A stretch of 37,368 nucleotides of DNA from the NCBI GenBank assembly GCA_943789485.1, contig CALSUH010000029.1:1-37368 (forward strand). Direction: 5' to 3'. The notes beneath the pieces were generated by a model, which was not told the origin of the DNA, searched no databases, and saw nothing but the letters and a program-made list of their open reading frames with translations. Below, in pieces: positions 1-13,445 of the stretch (positions are counted from its first letter, which is position 1; each line of letters starts with the position of its first letter). This DNA comes from an uncultured Pseudomonadales bacterium (lineage in GTDB: Bacteria > Pseudomonadota > Gammaproteobacteria > Pseudomonadales > Pseudohongiellaceae). The position numbers and the translations under genes are program-made.

Positions 1-453
1 GCAGTAGGCTTGAATCGTGATATAGGCTATGAAACAACACCTCTTTTGGATGTCAACGGCCGACCGGTGCTGGATTCAGAGGGGAATCAGGAAATCTCCC
101 TAGCAGTACAAAGTTTCTACCTAGATGAGGATTATGACAGTTTTGGTGGTAACATACTGGCCACCACGACATTGGAGCTATTGTTCCCAATTCCGTTTAT
201 TGATGGATCTAATCAAGTTAGGTCGGCTTTTTTTATTGATGCTGGAAACGTGTTCTCGTCGCATTGTACGGAGCGGCAGACACTTCTGAAAAATTGTACA
301 GGTTTCGATTTGGGTGAGATTAGATACTCGGCAGGGATTAGTGTTACTTATCTGTCGCCATTTGGCCCGCTGACATTCTATGTGGCGGCACCATTCGGTA
401 AAGAGGGAGATGATACCAAGAGCTTCGACTTCACCGTTGGGAATGGTTTTTAG
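1..453 (+). CDS. bamA: Outer membrane protein assembly factor BamA, C-terminal end (partial)
   Basis: This is the 3' end of a longer gene: the frame is open from base 1, so no start lies inside the window. About 150 residues remain. They look like the last strands of the 16-stranded BamA beta barrel. The motif LELLFPIPF is followed by FFIDAGNVF, by the YSAGISVTYLSPFGPLTF segment, and by a C-terminal strand ending in an aromatic residue (VGNGF), the usual OMP end signal. BamA inserts outer-membrane proteins. Its place directly before skp, lpxD and fabZ is the standard order in gammaproteobacteria and supports the call. A two-cysteine loop (HCTERQTLLKNC) sits between strands. Identification is by family pattern and synteny. 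Confidence 0.93.
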   Translation, partial: AVGLNRDIGYETTPLLDVNGRPVLDSEGNQEISLAVQSFYLDEDYDSFGGNILATTTLELLFPIPFIDGSNQVRSAFFIDAGNVFSSHCTERQTLLKNCTGFDLGEIRYSAGISVTYLSPFGPLTFYVAAPFGKEGDDTKSFDFTVGNGF

Positions 454-592
454 ATTATTTTGATTTGAAGAGTTGGCAGTACATCACAGCTCGAACAATC
501 AAGATTCAGGGATTGAAAAATTTAGTACAAGATAGAGTAGCGTGTTTTAGATGCTCAAGTGAAAAGTTGTAGCATTAGTTGTTAATGGTTAG

Positions 593-608
593 TTGAGCGC
601 ATGCTCAA
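593..608 (+). other. Short inverted repeat before skp
   Basis: TTGAGC and GCTCAA arms with a GCAT loop lie in the 182-bp gap between bamA and skp. Only a weak T-run follows, so this could be a poor terminator, a protein site or chance. The rest of the gap shows nothing I can name. Confidence 0.25.
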
Positions 609-635
609 TAGCGTTTTAAGAATTGGAGAATTACT

Positions 636-1157
636 GTGAAAATATTTAAGAGTCTAATCGTTTGTTTGAGTTTGGTGCTTGTATCTCAAGGTGCCGCAGC
701 TCAGGATACCAAGATTGGCGTGCTGAATGCATTGCAAGCACTGTTTAATTCAGATCCGGCTCGTGTCGTGCAAGAGGAATTGGAGCAAGAATTTGCTGCA
801 GACGAGGTGAGAGCGCAAGAGCTTACTAATCAGCTAAATACCCTGCGTGAAGAGTTTCAACAAAACGAAGCTGTAATGAGCGAACAAGAAATTAGCCGAA
901 TGAATTCTAATGCCCAAGATTTACAGGTTCAGTTGCAGTTAATACAAGAAAGAGTGCAAACAGCGTTACAGACAAAGAATCAGGAGTTTCTAGAAAGCAT
1001 GCAAGGCGATCTTGCCGAGGCAGTTACCGATGTAGTCGCCGAGGGCGGTTACGATCTGATTCTTAATTCAGATAGTGCGCCTTATTTTGCGCCGGTATTG
1101 GATATTACCGCTAAGGTAACAGCAAGGCTGAATGAAAATTCGCAGACTGATCAGTAA
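636..1157 (+). CDS. skp: Periplasmic chaperone Skp/OmpH family
   Basis: This 173-residue protein would escort unfolded outer-membrane proteins through the periplasm to the Bam complex. The first 22 residues form a clear Sec signal peptide (charged start, hydrophobic core, GAAAQ cleavage zone), followed by TKIGVLNALQAL, which matches the Skp beta-strand core. Residues about 45-125 are rich in Q, E, L and A and would form the two long coiled-coil tentacles. The C-terminal strand (YDLILNSDSAPYF) closes the trimer core. The start is GTG at 636 with GGAGA about 6 bases upstream. Length agrees with the family (about 160-175). It sits between bamA and lpxD as in most gammaproteobacteria. Confidence 0.93.
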   Translation: MKIFKSLIVCLSLVLVSQGAAAQDTKIGVLNALQALFNSDPARVVQEELEQEFAADEVRAQELTNQLNTLREEFQQNEAVMSEQEISRMNSNAQDLQVQLQLIQERVQTALQTKNQEFLESMQGDLAEAVTDVVAEGGYDLILNSDSAPYFAPVLDITAKVTARLNENSQTDQ

Positions 1158-1186
1158 AGGAAGCCTCATTATCGGGTTAGTGTCAG

Positions 1187-2227
1187 GTGACACATAAAAC
1201 AAGGTATACATTGGCGCAGCTGGCAGAATTGCTGGACGCCAAATTAACCGGCGATGGCCAGTGCGAAATAACTGGCCTAGCCACTCTTCAGAATGCCAAG
1301 TCTGGCCAGCTGAGTTTCCTAAGCAACCCCTCCTATATAGGCCAGCTTAAGACTAGTCAGGCATCGGCGATACTCATCGATGAAAAATTCATAGATAGCT
1401 GTCCAAGCAACAAACTTGTGACGCCTATCCCCTATGTTTCATTTGCGAAAGCCACTGCACTATTCGATAACTCACCAATGCCTCCTATGGGCATTCATGA
1501 TTCTGCTAGCGTAGATCCGTCTGTCGTGCTCGGTAAGAACGTAAGCATCGCTGCAAATGCCGTAATCGCTGCTAATGTAGCGTTGGGCGACGATGTTGTA
1601 ATTGGCGCGGGCTGCTATGTAGGTGAGAGTGCGAGTCTAGGCAATGCCTGTAAATTACATAGCAACGTAACGCTCTATCATCGAGTCGTCTTAGGAAAGA
1701 ACGTAGTGATTCATTCTGGCTCAGTAATTGGTGCGGATGGGTTTGGTTTTGCATTCGATGGCGCCAAATCTGTTAAAATTCATCAACTCGGCGGTGTTAA
1801 AATAGGTGACGACGTTGAAATCGGCGCTGGTAGCACGATAGATAGGGGTGCCCTGGAGGACACTGAAATCGGTAACGGCGTGAAGATAGACAATCAGGTC
1901 CAGATCGGCCATAACTGCAAGATTGGTGATCACACTATAATCTGTGGCTGCGCCGGAATAGCGGGCAGTGTGACAATAGGGAAAAATTGCATCATGGGCG
2001 GCGGGTCGGGTGTCGTGGGCCATATAACCATTGCCGACAATGTGCAGGTGAGTGCCATGTCGCTGGTGAGTCAACCGATTCCAGAGTCGGGTATGTACTC
2101 TACTGGTACAATTCAAGCGAAGACTTCCCTGTGGAAGCGCAATGCGATTCGGTTCCAGCAACTAGATAGCTTTGCCAAGAGACTGAAAAAAATTGAGAAT
2201 TCTACCGATAAGAAACAGGTCAATTGA
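1187..2227 (+). CDS. lpxD: UDP-3-O-acylglucosamine N-acyltransferase LpxD
   Basis: LpxD adds the second hydroxyacyl chain to UDP-3-O-acyl-glucosamine in lipid A synthesis, in the cytoplasm, using acyl-ACP. The 346-residue protein has an N-terminal uridine-binding domain (residues 1-100, with LDAKLTGDG and LSFLSNPSY) followed by a left-handed parallel beta helix made of hexapeptide repeats such as IGAGCYVGE. Conserved [14 protein letters not shown] and IGHNCKIG segments contain the family's active-site histidines. The C-terminal helix ([10 protein letters not shown]) would pack against the trimer. The start is GTG at 1187, preceded by TCAGG. It lies 29 bases after skp and belongs to the skp-lpxD-fabZ-lpxA-lpxB run. 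Confidence 0.95.
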   Translation: MTHKTRYTLAQLAELLDAKLTGDGQCEITGLATLQNAKSGQLSFLSNPSYIGQLKTSQASAILIDEKFIDSCPSNKLVTPIPYVSFAKATALFDNSPMPPMGIHDSASVDPSVVLGKNVSIAANAVIAANVALGDDVVIGAGCYVGESASLGNACKLHSNVTLYHRVVLGKNVVIHSGSVIGADGFGFAFDGAKSVKIHQLGGVKIGDDVEIGAGSTIDRGALEDTEIGNGVKIDNQVQIGHNCKIGDHTIICGCAGIAGSVTIGKNCIMGGGSGVVGHITIADNVQVSAMSLVSQPIPESGMYSTGTIQAKTSLWKRNAIRFQQLDSFAKRLKKIENSTDKKQVN

Positions 2228-2318
2228 ATTTGAGATCGAGCGTCGTGTCAGAAGCCACCGAAATTCAAATAAACCTAGCACGCAATGATCGCGGGCGGGG
2301 CAGACTAGAGAGCCGCAC

Positions 2319-2768
2319 ATGTTAATGAGCATCGAAGAAATTAAAGAGTATCTTCCCCAGCGCTATCCCTTCCTTCTGGTGGATAGAGTCACTGAGATAG
2401 AGCTCGGTAAGTCTATCGTGGCTTACAAGAATGTTACTGTGAACGAGCCGTTCTTCAATGGCCATTTTCCGAATCAACCTATCATGCCTGGCGTGCTCAT
2501 CATTGAGGCGCTGGCTCAAGCAGCTGGCGTGCTGGGATTCAAGAGCCAGGAAAAGAAGCCAAAGGACGGCTACCTCTATTATTTCGTTGGCGTCGATAAT
2601 GTGCGCTTACGACGGCCAGTGGTGCCGGGTGACTGTCTTACCCTAGAGGCCGAAATCATCACCAATAAGCGTGGTATCTATAAGTTTGGCTGCCGTGCTT
2701 GCGTGGGTGAAGAGCTCGTTGGAACAATGACCATTATGTGTGCAGAGAGGAAGGTGAATGTCGATTGA
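2319..2768 (+). CDS. fabZ: 3-hydroxyacyl-ACP dehydratase FabZ
   Basis: FabZ dehydrates 3-hydroxyacyl-ACP in fatty acid elongation and so competes with lipid A synthesis for the same hydroxyacyl pool, which explains its place among lpx genes. The protein has a hot-dog fold. The catalytic helix motif [20 protein letters not shown] holds the active-site histidine and glutamate, and the N-terminal [13 protein letters not shown] segment is diagnostic. Length 149 fits the family. Two start codons are close together (ATG at 2319 and 2325); I used the first. Its last 11 bases overlap the start of lpxA, so the two are probably translationally coupled. Confidence 0.95.
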   Translation: MLMSIEEIKEYLPQRYPFLLVDRVTEIELGKSIVAYKNVTVNEPFFNGHFPNQPIMPGVLIIEALAQAAGVLGFKSQEKKPKDGYLYYFVGVDNVRLRRPVVPGDCLTLEAEIITNKRGIYKFGCRACVGEELVGTMTIMCAERKVNVD

Positions 2769-3531
2769 TTCCAGCGCCAGGATAGATCCTAAAGCTGAAA
2801 TAGATTCTGATGTTACGATAGGTCCTTGGACTATTGTCGGGCCCAATGTACAAATTGGATCCGGCACTGTCATTGACTCGCACGTGATGATTCGCGCCAA
2901 CACCAAGATCGGTAAAAATAACCGTATATTTCAATTCAGCTCTGTCGGCGAAGATCCTGCTGACTTGAAGTTTAAAGGCGAAGAGACCTGGCTGGAAATT
3001 GGCGATAATAATGTCCTGCGCGAAGGCTCTAACTTGCACCGTGGAACAGGCTTTGGTGGTGGGCTCACTCGAGTGGGCAGCGACAACCTATTTATGCCCT
3101 ATGTGCACATCGCTCATGATTGCACAGTGGGCAGCAACACAATCTTCGCCAATAACGTGGGTATTTCAGGACATGTGGAAGTCGATGACTGGGCCATTCT
3201 CGGCGGTTATGCGGGCGTAAACCAATTTCTCAAAATTGGTGCTCACGCGATGGTCGGTGGCGTGACACATATCGATCACGATGTGCCCGCTTATACGATT
3301 GTTAGCGGTCAACCCGCGGTAGCGAGGGCGATCAATACTATCGGCTTGCAGCGTCGCGGTTTCGACAAGGCCACTATCAAACAATTACGTACTGCGTTTA
3401 AGATCATCTACCTGCGTGGCAATAGTCTGCAGGATGCCATAAAGGAATTGAGAATCATGCGCGAAAGTTGTGATGCGCTGCAGCTTCTCATTGACTCGTT
3501 AGAGAACTCGAAGAAAGGCATACACCGCTAA
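2758..3531 (+). CDS. lpxA: UDP-N-acetylglucosamine acyltransferase LpxA
   Basis: LpxA transfers 3-hydroxyacyl from ACP to UDP-GlcNAc, the first step of lipid A synthesis. The 257-residue protein shows a left-handed beta helix of hexapeptide repeats over residues 1-190 and an alpha-helical C terminus. The segment [18 protein letters not shown] holds the catalytic histidine (the second H of HIAHD). [13 protein letters not shown] and [13 protein letters not shown] are family signatures. Length is near the usual 255-262. The start ATG lies inside the end of fabZ. Confidence 0.96.
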   Translation: MSIDSSARIDPKAEIDSDVTIGPWTIVGPNVQIGSGTVIDSHVMIRANTKIGKNNRIFQFSSVGEDPADLKFKGEETWLEIGDNNVLREGSNLHRGTGFGGGLTRVGSDNLFMPYVHIAHDCTVGSNTIFANNVGISGHVEVDDWAILGGYAGVNQFLKIGAHAMVGGVTHIDHDVPAYTIVSGQPAVARAINTIGLQRRGFDKATIKQLRTAFKIIYLRGNSLQDAIKELRIMRESCDALQLLIDSLENSKKGIHR

Positions 3532-3615
3532 AATCCCGAACTCCAGTTCGCCATATTCTCATTCGCCCGGTGCTAGCGTAAGTAGAGAAAGCCACTAATC
3601 AAGAGTCCGCAAACT

Positions 3616-4776
3616 ATGAGCAATGCCCCTCTAATCGGAATTGTCGCTGGCGAAAAATCCGGAGACATTTTGGGTGCTGGCTTGATTTTAGCTTTGCGCA
3701 AGAAATACCCTGATGCGGAATTTGCCGGTATTGGTGGGCCAGACATGATGGCGCTCGGGTTTAATCCTTTAGCTGAGATGGATAGACTTTCGGTCATGGG
3801 CTTCGTCGAGCCCTTGGGTAGGTTGCCTGAGCTATTCGCGCTGAAGAAACGCCTCAGAAAATTCTTTGCCGAACGGCGCCCACTGGTCTTTATCGGGATC
3901 GATAACCCCGACTTCAATCTACGCCTCGAAGAAGAACTGAAGAACGATAACATTAAGACGGTTCACTATGTCAGCCCAAGCCTCTGGGCTTATCGAGAGA
4001 AAAGAATCCATACGGTGAAACGTGCGGTCGATTTAATGCTGACCTTGTTTCCATTTGAGACGGCTATCTATACCCAACATGGGGTCGAGGTTAAGTGTGT
4101 AGGTCACCCGTTAGCAGATACCATCGGTTTTGAAGATAAGAAGTTATCTTCACGTGAGCGGTACGGCCTTAGTCCAGATGCCGCTGTGGTAGCTCTGATG
4201 CCAGGCAGTCGCGGCGGTGAAATCAAACGCCTTGCCCCGGTATTCCTTGCAGCAGCGGCAGCGTCTTTAGCTGCGTGTCCGCAGCTAAAGTTTATAATTC
4301 CCACTAGTAGTGCTGCGAATAAAGCACAGATCAATGCGCTGCTTCGTGAAGAATCAACGCTTAGCGGCGAGCAATTTATATTAGTAGATGATTCTCATGC
4401 AGCAATCAGTGCGGCAGATTTAGTCGTACTGTCTTCCGGCACCGCCACCTTAGAAGTGTTGCTGCTAAGAAGGCCCATGATCGTCGGTTATAAGCTTGCG
4501 GCAATCACATTTGCTATCGCCTCACGAATCGTGAAGATCCCCTATGTTGCTCTGCCAAATCTCCTCGCGGGACGGCAGTTAGTACCTGAGTTTATTCAGC
4601 ACGAACTTACCTTTGAGAAAGTGCGAGACGGGATAGTTAGGCATATGACTGGCACGGAAGATCACGGGGCGCTAATGCAGGAGTTTGAGCGGATACATAA
4701 GAGTTTGCGGCTCGATGCCTCCGCACAGGCAGCAGCTGCGGTAGCCTCGCTGATAGAGAAAGACCGCAGTCAGTAA
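3616..4776 (+). CDS. lpxB: Lipid-A-disaccharide synthase LpxB
   Basis: LpxB joins UDP-2,3-diacylglucosamine to lipid X to make the lipid A disaccharide, at the inner face of the inner membrane. The 386-residue protein has the GT19 family signature: a GEKSGDILGAGLI loop near the N terminus, FIGIDNPDFN at about residues 94-103, and HYVSPSLWAYREKRI. The C-terminal nucleotide-binding half has ALMPGSRGGEIKRL and SSGTATLEVLLLRRPMIVGY. The usual length is 380-390. It follows lpxA after 84 bases, and its TAA is directly followed by the rnhB ATG. Confidence 0.95.
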   Translation: MSNAPLIGIVAGEKSGDILGAGLILALRKKYPDAEFAGIGGPDMMALGFNPLAEMDRLSVMGFVEPLGRLPELFALKKRLRKFFAERRPLVFIGIDNPDFNLRLEEELKNDNIKTVHYVSPSLWAYREKRIHTVKRAVDLMLTLFPFETAIYTQHGVEVKCVGHPLADTIGFEDKKLSSRERYGLSPDAAVVALMPGSRGGEIKRLAPVFLAAAAASLAACPQLKFIIPTSSAANKAQINALLREESTLSGEQFILVDDSHAAISAADLVVLSSGTATLEVLLLRRPMIVGYKLAAITFAIASRIVKIPYVALPNLLAGRQLVPEFIQHELTFEKVRDGIVRHMTGTEDHGALMQEFERIHKSLRLDASAQAAAAVASLIEKDRSQ

Positions 4777-5394
4777 ATGAAGAGGGAGCCTTCATTTTCT
4801 TCAGCGAGCAAACCCTATACTTTGATTGCGGGTACCGACGAAGTGGGTCGCGGGCCATTGGCCTGGGACGTTGTTGCCGCTGCCGTGATACTCGACCCTG
4901 CAAAGCCAATAAGCGGTCTTGCGGACTCGAAAAAGTTATCCCTCAAACAGAGGCTGGTATGCTTTGACGCTATCGTGAAGGATGCTCACTGCTATGCGGT
5001 AGGTCGAGCATCGGTAGAGGAAATTGAGAGAATCAATATATTGCAGGCGAGTATGCTGGCCATGAGTAGGGCAATCGCAGGTTTAAAGGTGCAGCCGGAG
5101 TTCGTTTACGTTGACGGGAACCGATGCCCTAAGTGGACGTACCCCTCGGAGGCTGTAATCAAGGGCGACTCGTTAGTTGCGTGCATCTCAGCCGCCTCGA
5201 TTATTGCGAAGGTGACTCGCGACAAGGAAATGCAGGGAATGGATCTGCAATACCCAGGCTACGGCTTTGCAAGCAATATGGGGTACCCAACACCGGCACA
5301 CCTTGCAGCGCTCGAATCCCTCGGGGCAACGCCTATCCATCGACGCACATTTGCGCCTGTTGCTAGGATCTTGAAAGCATCCGAAAGGCTGTAA
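4777..5394 (+). CDS. rnhB: Ribonuclease HII
   Basis: RNase HII cuts the RNA strand of RNA-DNA hybrids and starts ribonucleotide excision repair. The 205-residue protein has the [19 protein letters not shown] core, whose D-E-G pattern gives the first metal-binding acidic residues, then ADSKKLS, VDGNRCP and the [21 protein letters not shown] segment with the later catalytic aspartates. The C-terminal [18 protein letters not shown] is typical. Unusually, the common GPLVG/GPLAG step reads GPLAW here. The start ATG touches the lpxB stop (TAAATG), so translation is probably coupled; there is no separate strong ribosome site. Confidence 0.93.
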   Translation: MKREPSFSSASKPYTLIAGTDEVGRGPLAWDVVAAAVILDPAKPISGLADSKKLSLKQRLVCFDAIVKDAHCYAVGRASVEEIERINILQASMLAMSRAIAGLKVQPEFVYVDGNRCPKWTYPSEAVIKGDSLVACISAASIIAKVTRDKEMQGMDLQYPGYGFASNMGYPTPAHLAALESLGATPIHRRTFAPVARILKASERL

Positions 5395-5466
5395 ACTTTT
5401 GTCCCGTTTTCAACAAAATAAAGGTATATTAGAGTCTTCTACGCCAACCAATAATTAGATTCATCA

Positions 5467-8400
5467 ATGTCTGAAAATTTGCCTAATCAGCCCTTCGCGC
5501 ACCTCAGACTTCACACCGAATTTTCAATCAATGATGGTATCGTTACCATCAAGCCCCTAATCGCGAGACTGCGCGAAAATTCTATGCCAGCGGTTGCTAT
5601 TACCGACTTGGCAAATATGTTCTCCCTCATAAAATTTTACACCGCCTCTCTCAAGGCCGGCATCAAGCCTGTCTGTGGCTGTGATGTATTGGTTGAGAGC
5701 GACGACGGGTCGAAACAGACTCGCCTCGTGTTATTGGTTAAGAGCGAGGCCGGCTATCTCAGCCTGACTAAGCTCATCTCTGAGCTGTACACCGAGAACC
5801 CGAGCCAGAGTGAGCCGACTGTGTGCAAGTCGAAATTGGCTGGGCGTGTCGATGGTCTGATCGCTTTATCGGGTGCGCAGAACAGCGATATCGGTGTGGC
5901 GCTCTTAGCAGATGAAAAAGACCTAGCAAAGGAGTTGCTGGCTGAATGGCAGCAACTGTTTCCGGAAAATTTCTATCTAGAGCTGCAGCGTGTGGGCAAA
6001 GCAGAAGAGGAAGACTATATCGATGCCGCTGTTGCTCTCGCCATCGAGACGAATACGCCAGTGGTTGCAACGAATGATGTACGTTTCCTCGATCAGGATG
6101 ATTTCGATGCGCACGAAGTGCGGGTGTGCATCAATGAGAGGCGCACTTTAGATGATTCGCGGCGACCTCACAATTACACCGATCAGCAGTATCTAAAGAC
6201 TGGGCCTGAGATGGCGGAGTTATTCAAAGATATCCCTGAGGCGCTGGAAAACGCCTGGGAAATTGTGAAGCGCTGCAATCTGTCGCTGGTGCTCGATAAG
6301 CCCTGTTTGCCAAACTATCCGGTGCCTGAGGGTATGGGCATGGAGGAGTATTTCTCCGAGCTGAGTTCCAACGGGCTGCGAGAACGACTGCGCAGCCTCT
6401 TTGGGGACGACTACGAGACGAAAGATGTGGAGAAGCCCTACTGGGAACGTTTGGAGTTCGAGCTGGGCGTCATTAATCAGATGGGCTTCGCGGGTTACTT
6501 CCTGATCGTAATGGAGTTTATTCAGTGGTCCAAAGACAACGATATTCCTGTAGGCCCAGGGCGTGGTTCGGGTGCCGGCTCCATCGTAGCCTATGCGCTG
6601 AGAATTACCGATCTGGACCCACTTAAGTACGACCTGCTATTTGAGCGCTTCCTGAATCCGGAAAGAGTCTCGATGCCCGACTTCGATGTGGATTTTTGCA
6701 TGGAGGGCCGCGACCGCGTTATTGCGCACGTAACTGAGCTGTATGGCAAAGAGGCTGTATCACAAATCATTACTTTCGGCACCATGGCGGCGAAGGCCGT
6801 TGTGCGCGATGTGGCCCGAGTGCAGGGCAAGCCTTATATGCTGGCCGACAAACTTTCGAAGTTGATTCCCTTCGAACCCGGCATAACCCTGAAGAAAGCG
6901 TTTGAGGTAGAGCCGCTGTTGGGCGAATTCGTCGATTCCGATGAGGACGCACAAGAAATCATGGAAATGGCCTATAAGCTCGAGGGCATTACTCGTAATG
7001 TCGGCAAGCATGCGGGTGGCGTGGTTATCGCGCCTTCCAAGCTAACGGACTTTACACCGCTGTACTGCGACGAATCCGGCCAAGGCTTAGTTACCCAGTT
7101 CGATAAGAACGATGTTGAGACAGCAGGTCTGGTGAAGTTTCGACTTCCTCGGGCTGCGCACACTGACCATCATCGATTGGGCTGTGAAGATGATCAATGC
7201 TAGGGCGGCAGAAGGTGTGCCGCCTGTCGATATCACCAAGCTTCCTCTAACCGATGAACGCGTGTATCGCTTGTTGCAGAAGGGCGAGACCACGGCGGTT
7301 TTTCAGCTTGAATCTCGCGGCATGAAGGACCTGATCAAGCGTCAGGTGCCAAATAGTTTTGAAGACATTATCGCCCTGGTGGCCTTGTTTCGACCTGGTC
7401 CTCTACAGTCGGGAATGGTGGATGATTTTATCGATCGTAAACACGGTCGCACGCAGGTAGTCTATCCACACGCTGAGTTGGAACCAGTTCTCGGCAATAC
7501 TTACGGAGTGATTCTCTATCAAGAGCAGGTGATGCAGATCGCTCAGGTTCTCGCGAACTACTCACTGGCCGGCGCGGATATTTTGCGTAAGGCCATGGGT
7601 AAGAAAGACCCAGCAGTAATGGCGAGGCAGCGTAGCTTGTTTCAAACCGGAGCTGAGGCGAGAGGAATCGATGCAGACCTAGCCGCCTCTATCTTCGATT
7701 TGATGGAGAAGTTCGCAGGCTATGGCTTCAACAAGTCGCACTCGGCAGCGTATGCGCTAGTCTCTTATCAAACCGCATGGCTAAAGACACATTATCCAGC
7801 CTGTTTCATGGCGGCGGTGCTCACTGCTGAAATGCAGAATACCGATAAGATCGTAACCTTGATCGATGAGTGCCGCTCGATGAAGTTGGTCATTGTGCCT
7901 CCAGATATCAACCGTGGTCAGTTCAATTTTACCGTTAATGAGAAAGACGAAATTGTATACGGCCTCGGCGCGATCAAGGGCTTAGGCGAAGGTCCAGTTG
8001 GCAGCATTCTCACCGCAAGAGAAGAGCGGCCATTTACAAATCTGTTGGACATCTGTCAGCGAGTGGACAAGCAAAACGTCAATAAACGCACCATGGAAGC
8101 GTTGATACGCTCCGGAGCCTTGGACAACATGGTGGAGGGCGATCTCGACTATGCGCGTTCACTGCTCTCGGCACTGTTGCCACAGGCAATGCAGGCAGCT
8201 GAGCAATCTAGCCGAAATCAGGCTAGTGGTGTTGCGGATATGTTCGGCGATATTGCCCCGGCGGGCACAGAAGATGCAGATCTCAGCGCTTCTAATGTCA
8301 CGGTCCGTGCCTGGGCGGAGCAGCACCGTCTTAAGGTGGAGAAGGAAACTTTGGGCTTGTGGTTGTCAGGGCATCCAATCGACGAGTTTCTGGATGAGCT

Positions 8401-9100
8401 CTCCCATATTACAAAGAATAGATTGGTTAATCTGCGGCCAGAGCGAGGGCCTCAAACGATTGCAGGTGTACTGCATAGCATTCGTACTATGAAGAACAAG
8501 GCAGGAGATACAATAGCATTCCTAGTATTGGATGATAGTAGCTCGCGTTTCGAATTCTCCCTGTTTGCAAAAGAATACGAGCAGTACAGAGAGACGTTGG
8601 TGAAAGATGTGATCATGGTGGTGGAATGTGCAGTGAGTACCGACGACTACAGCGGCGGCATGCGCGGCCGTGGCAAGAGCATCATGACACTATCCCAGGC
8701 GCGTAAACGCAATGCACACCGTCTGGCATTGAATCTCGAATCGGCGTCGCTTGGCAGTGATTTTTGCGCGCATCTCGCGCGTATTCTAGAGCCCTATCGT
8801 AAACCAGCCGAGCTTGCAGAAGTCGAGAATTCAGCGACTGTAAACGGTTTAGGCGACAGTTCTGCCCCGGGTAATAGTACGCGTCATCCGCATCCTGGTC
8901 AGTTCCCAGCAAGACCTCAGCCCGCCTGGGGGACAGCGGATGCGGGGGAGGGCTGTCAGGTTATGGTGCGCTATCAGCGTGCTGACTCCATTGGGTGTAT
9001 AATGCTGGGTCAAGAGTGGGTTGTATCGCCTGCCGATGATCTGATTCAGCGTCTGCGGCTGGAGTACGGAAAAGACAAGGTAGTGTTAAGTTACAAATAG
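5467..9100 (+). CDS. dnaE: DNA polymerase III alpha subunit DnaE, interrupted by a +1 frameshift
   Basis: DnaE is the replicative polymerase. The first frame runs 5467-7140 and the second from 7142 to 9100; with one base removed at 7138-7141 they form one protein of about 1,210 residues (family about 1,160). The PHP domain starts with HLRLHTE. The palm has PDFDVDF at residues 404-410 with two catalytic aspartates. The third lies in VKFDFLGLR, exactly where the extra base falls: TTTCGAC should read TTCGAC. A stop follows at about 7201 in the unshifted frame. Downstream FQLESRGMKDLIKR, RPGPLQSGMVDDF and GYGFNKSHSAAYALVSYQT are intact. The tau-binding C-terminal region has an extra low-complexity stretch of about 50 residues. 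The gene is normally essential, so a sequence error or recoding is likelier than loss. Confidence 0.93.
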
Positions 9101-9121
9101 GCAGTGTTAAGTTACAAATAG
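9082..9121 (+). repeat. Tandem 21-bp duplication at the end of dnaE
   Basis: AGTGTTAAGTTACAAATAG occurs at 9082-9100 and again at 9103-9121, a 21-bp period. The first copy encodes the last DnaE residues and its stop codon. The second lies just outside the gene and repeats the stop. Confidence 0.85.
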
Positions 9122-9163
9122 ACAATAACGACACGTAAACTAGCAGGAAAAATTGAGTGCAGC

Positions 9164-10117
9164 ATGGATCCTAATTATCTCGAATTTGAACAACCCATTG
9201 CGGAGTTAGAAGCCAAGATCAGTGAGCTGAGATTGGTGGGTAGTGACAATGATTTGAATATCACTGACGAAATTCAGAATCTGAAAGGCAAGAGTACGAA
9301 ACTTACCGAGAAAATATACTCGAACCTATCTTCATGGCAAATCTCTCAGGTTGCCCGGCATCCACTGCGACCTTATACGCTCGATTATCTGGATCACATC
9401 TTTACAGACTTCGATGAACTGCATGGTGACCGCCTGTTTGCCGACGATCAGGCTTTAATTGGTGGGATGGCAAAGATAGATGGTCGCCCAGTGATGGTAA
9501 TCGGTCATCAGAAGGGTAGGGGAACGAAAGAAAAAGTTAGACATAACTTTGGCATGCCTCGACCGGAAGGTTACAGAAAGGCTCGCCGACTAGTGCTTCT
9601 GGCAGAGCAATACAGGCTTCCCGTATTAAGTTTTATAGATACACCTGGCGCTTATCCGGGGATGGATTCTGAAGAGCGCGGAATTAACGAGGCCATCGCC
9701 GTGAATATGGCGATGATGTCACACGTAAAGACGCCGCTCATTGCGACGGTTACCGGTGAGGCAAACTCGGGTGGCGCTATCGCAATCGGTGTCTCTGATC
9801 AGCTTAATATGCTGCAGTATTCGACTTATACTGTAATCACTCCAGAGGGTTGTGCGACCATTCTCTGGAAGTCTGCCGATCATGCAGCAGCAGCAGCGGA
9901 AGCTATGGGTGTGACTTCTAAGCGATTAGAAAAGTTAGGCATAGTCGACCATACAATACCCGAGCCACTCGGCGGTGCGCATCGAGACGTCGCTGCGACG
10001 GCTGCTAATATCAAGGCTGCGTTAATCGAGCAGCTAGATCGCCTGACCGAATTAGATCTAGACGACTTGGTAGAGCGCCGCTATAAGCGGCTGATGAGCT
10101 ACGGACTACCTAGCTAG
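9164..10117 (+). CDS. accA: Acetyl-CoA carboxylase carboxyltransferase subunit alpha
   Basis: AccA with AccD forms the carboxyltransferase that makes malonyl-CoA for fatty acid synthesis. The 317-residue protein begins with the conserved [15 protein letters not shown] helix, has the [13 protein letters not shown] segment and the crotonase-like core with [39 protein letters not shown] and [16 protein letters not shown], and ends with [26 protein letters not shown]. Length matches the family (315-320). It lies 63 bases after dnaE and is followed by a clear terminator. Confidence 0.96.
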   Translation: MDPNYLEFEQPIAELEAKISELRLVGSDNDLNITDEIQNLKGKSTKLTEKIYSNLSSWQISQVARHPLRPYTLDYLDHIFTDFDELHGDRLFADDQALIGGMAKIDGRPVMVIGHQKGRGTKEKVRHNFGMPRPEGYRKARRLVLLAEQYRLPVLSFIDTPGAYPGMDSEERGINEAIAVNMAMMSHVKTPLIATVTGEANSGGAIAIGVSDQLNMLQYSTYTVITPEGCATILWKSADHAAAAAEAMGVTSKRLEKLGIVDHTIPEPLGGAHRDVAATAANIKAALIEQLDRLTELDLDDLVERRYKRLMSYGLPS

Positions 10118-10170
10118 CCGTCCGATCTTTGCTGGCGCGAGTGAAGAGTAAAAACAGTGAAATAATTGCC

Positions 10171-10198
10171 GAGGGAGGTAGAGCTCCTCCCTTTTTTT
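10171..10198 (+). terminator. Intrinsic terminator after accA
   Basis: AGGGAGG (10172-10178) pairs perfectly with CCTCCCT (10186-10192) across a 7-base loop and runs into seven T residues. This is the clearest intrinsic terminator in the window and separates the dnaE-accA unit from tilS. Confidence 0.88.
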
Positions 10199-10237
10199 GA
10201 CTAGAGAAAACCCCTAGCACTGCTATGCCCACAGGCC

Positions 10238-13415
<3,178 letters not shown>

Positions 13416-13445
13416 GCGCTAGGAAAAGGGACTCGGTAGCTACTC

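Noticed and set aside
1721..2161. Minus-strand 146-residue frame inside lpxD
   Set aside because: It lies fully inside a well-conserved lpxD and shows no family features; it is a shadow frame.
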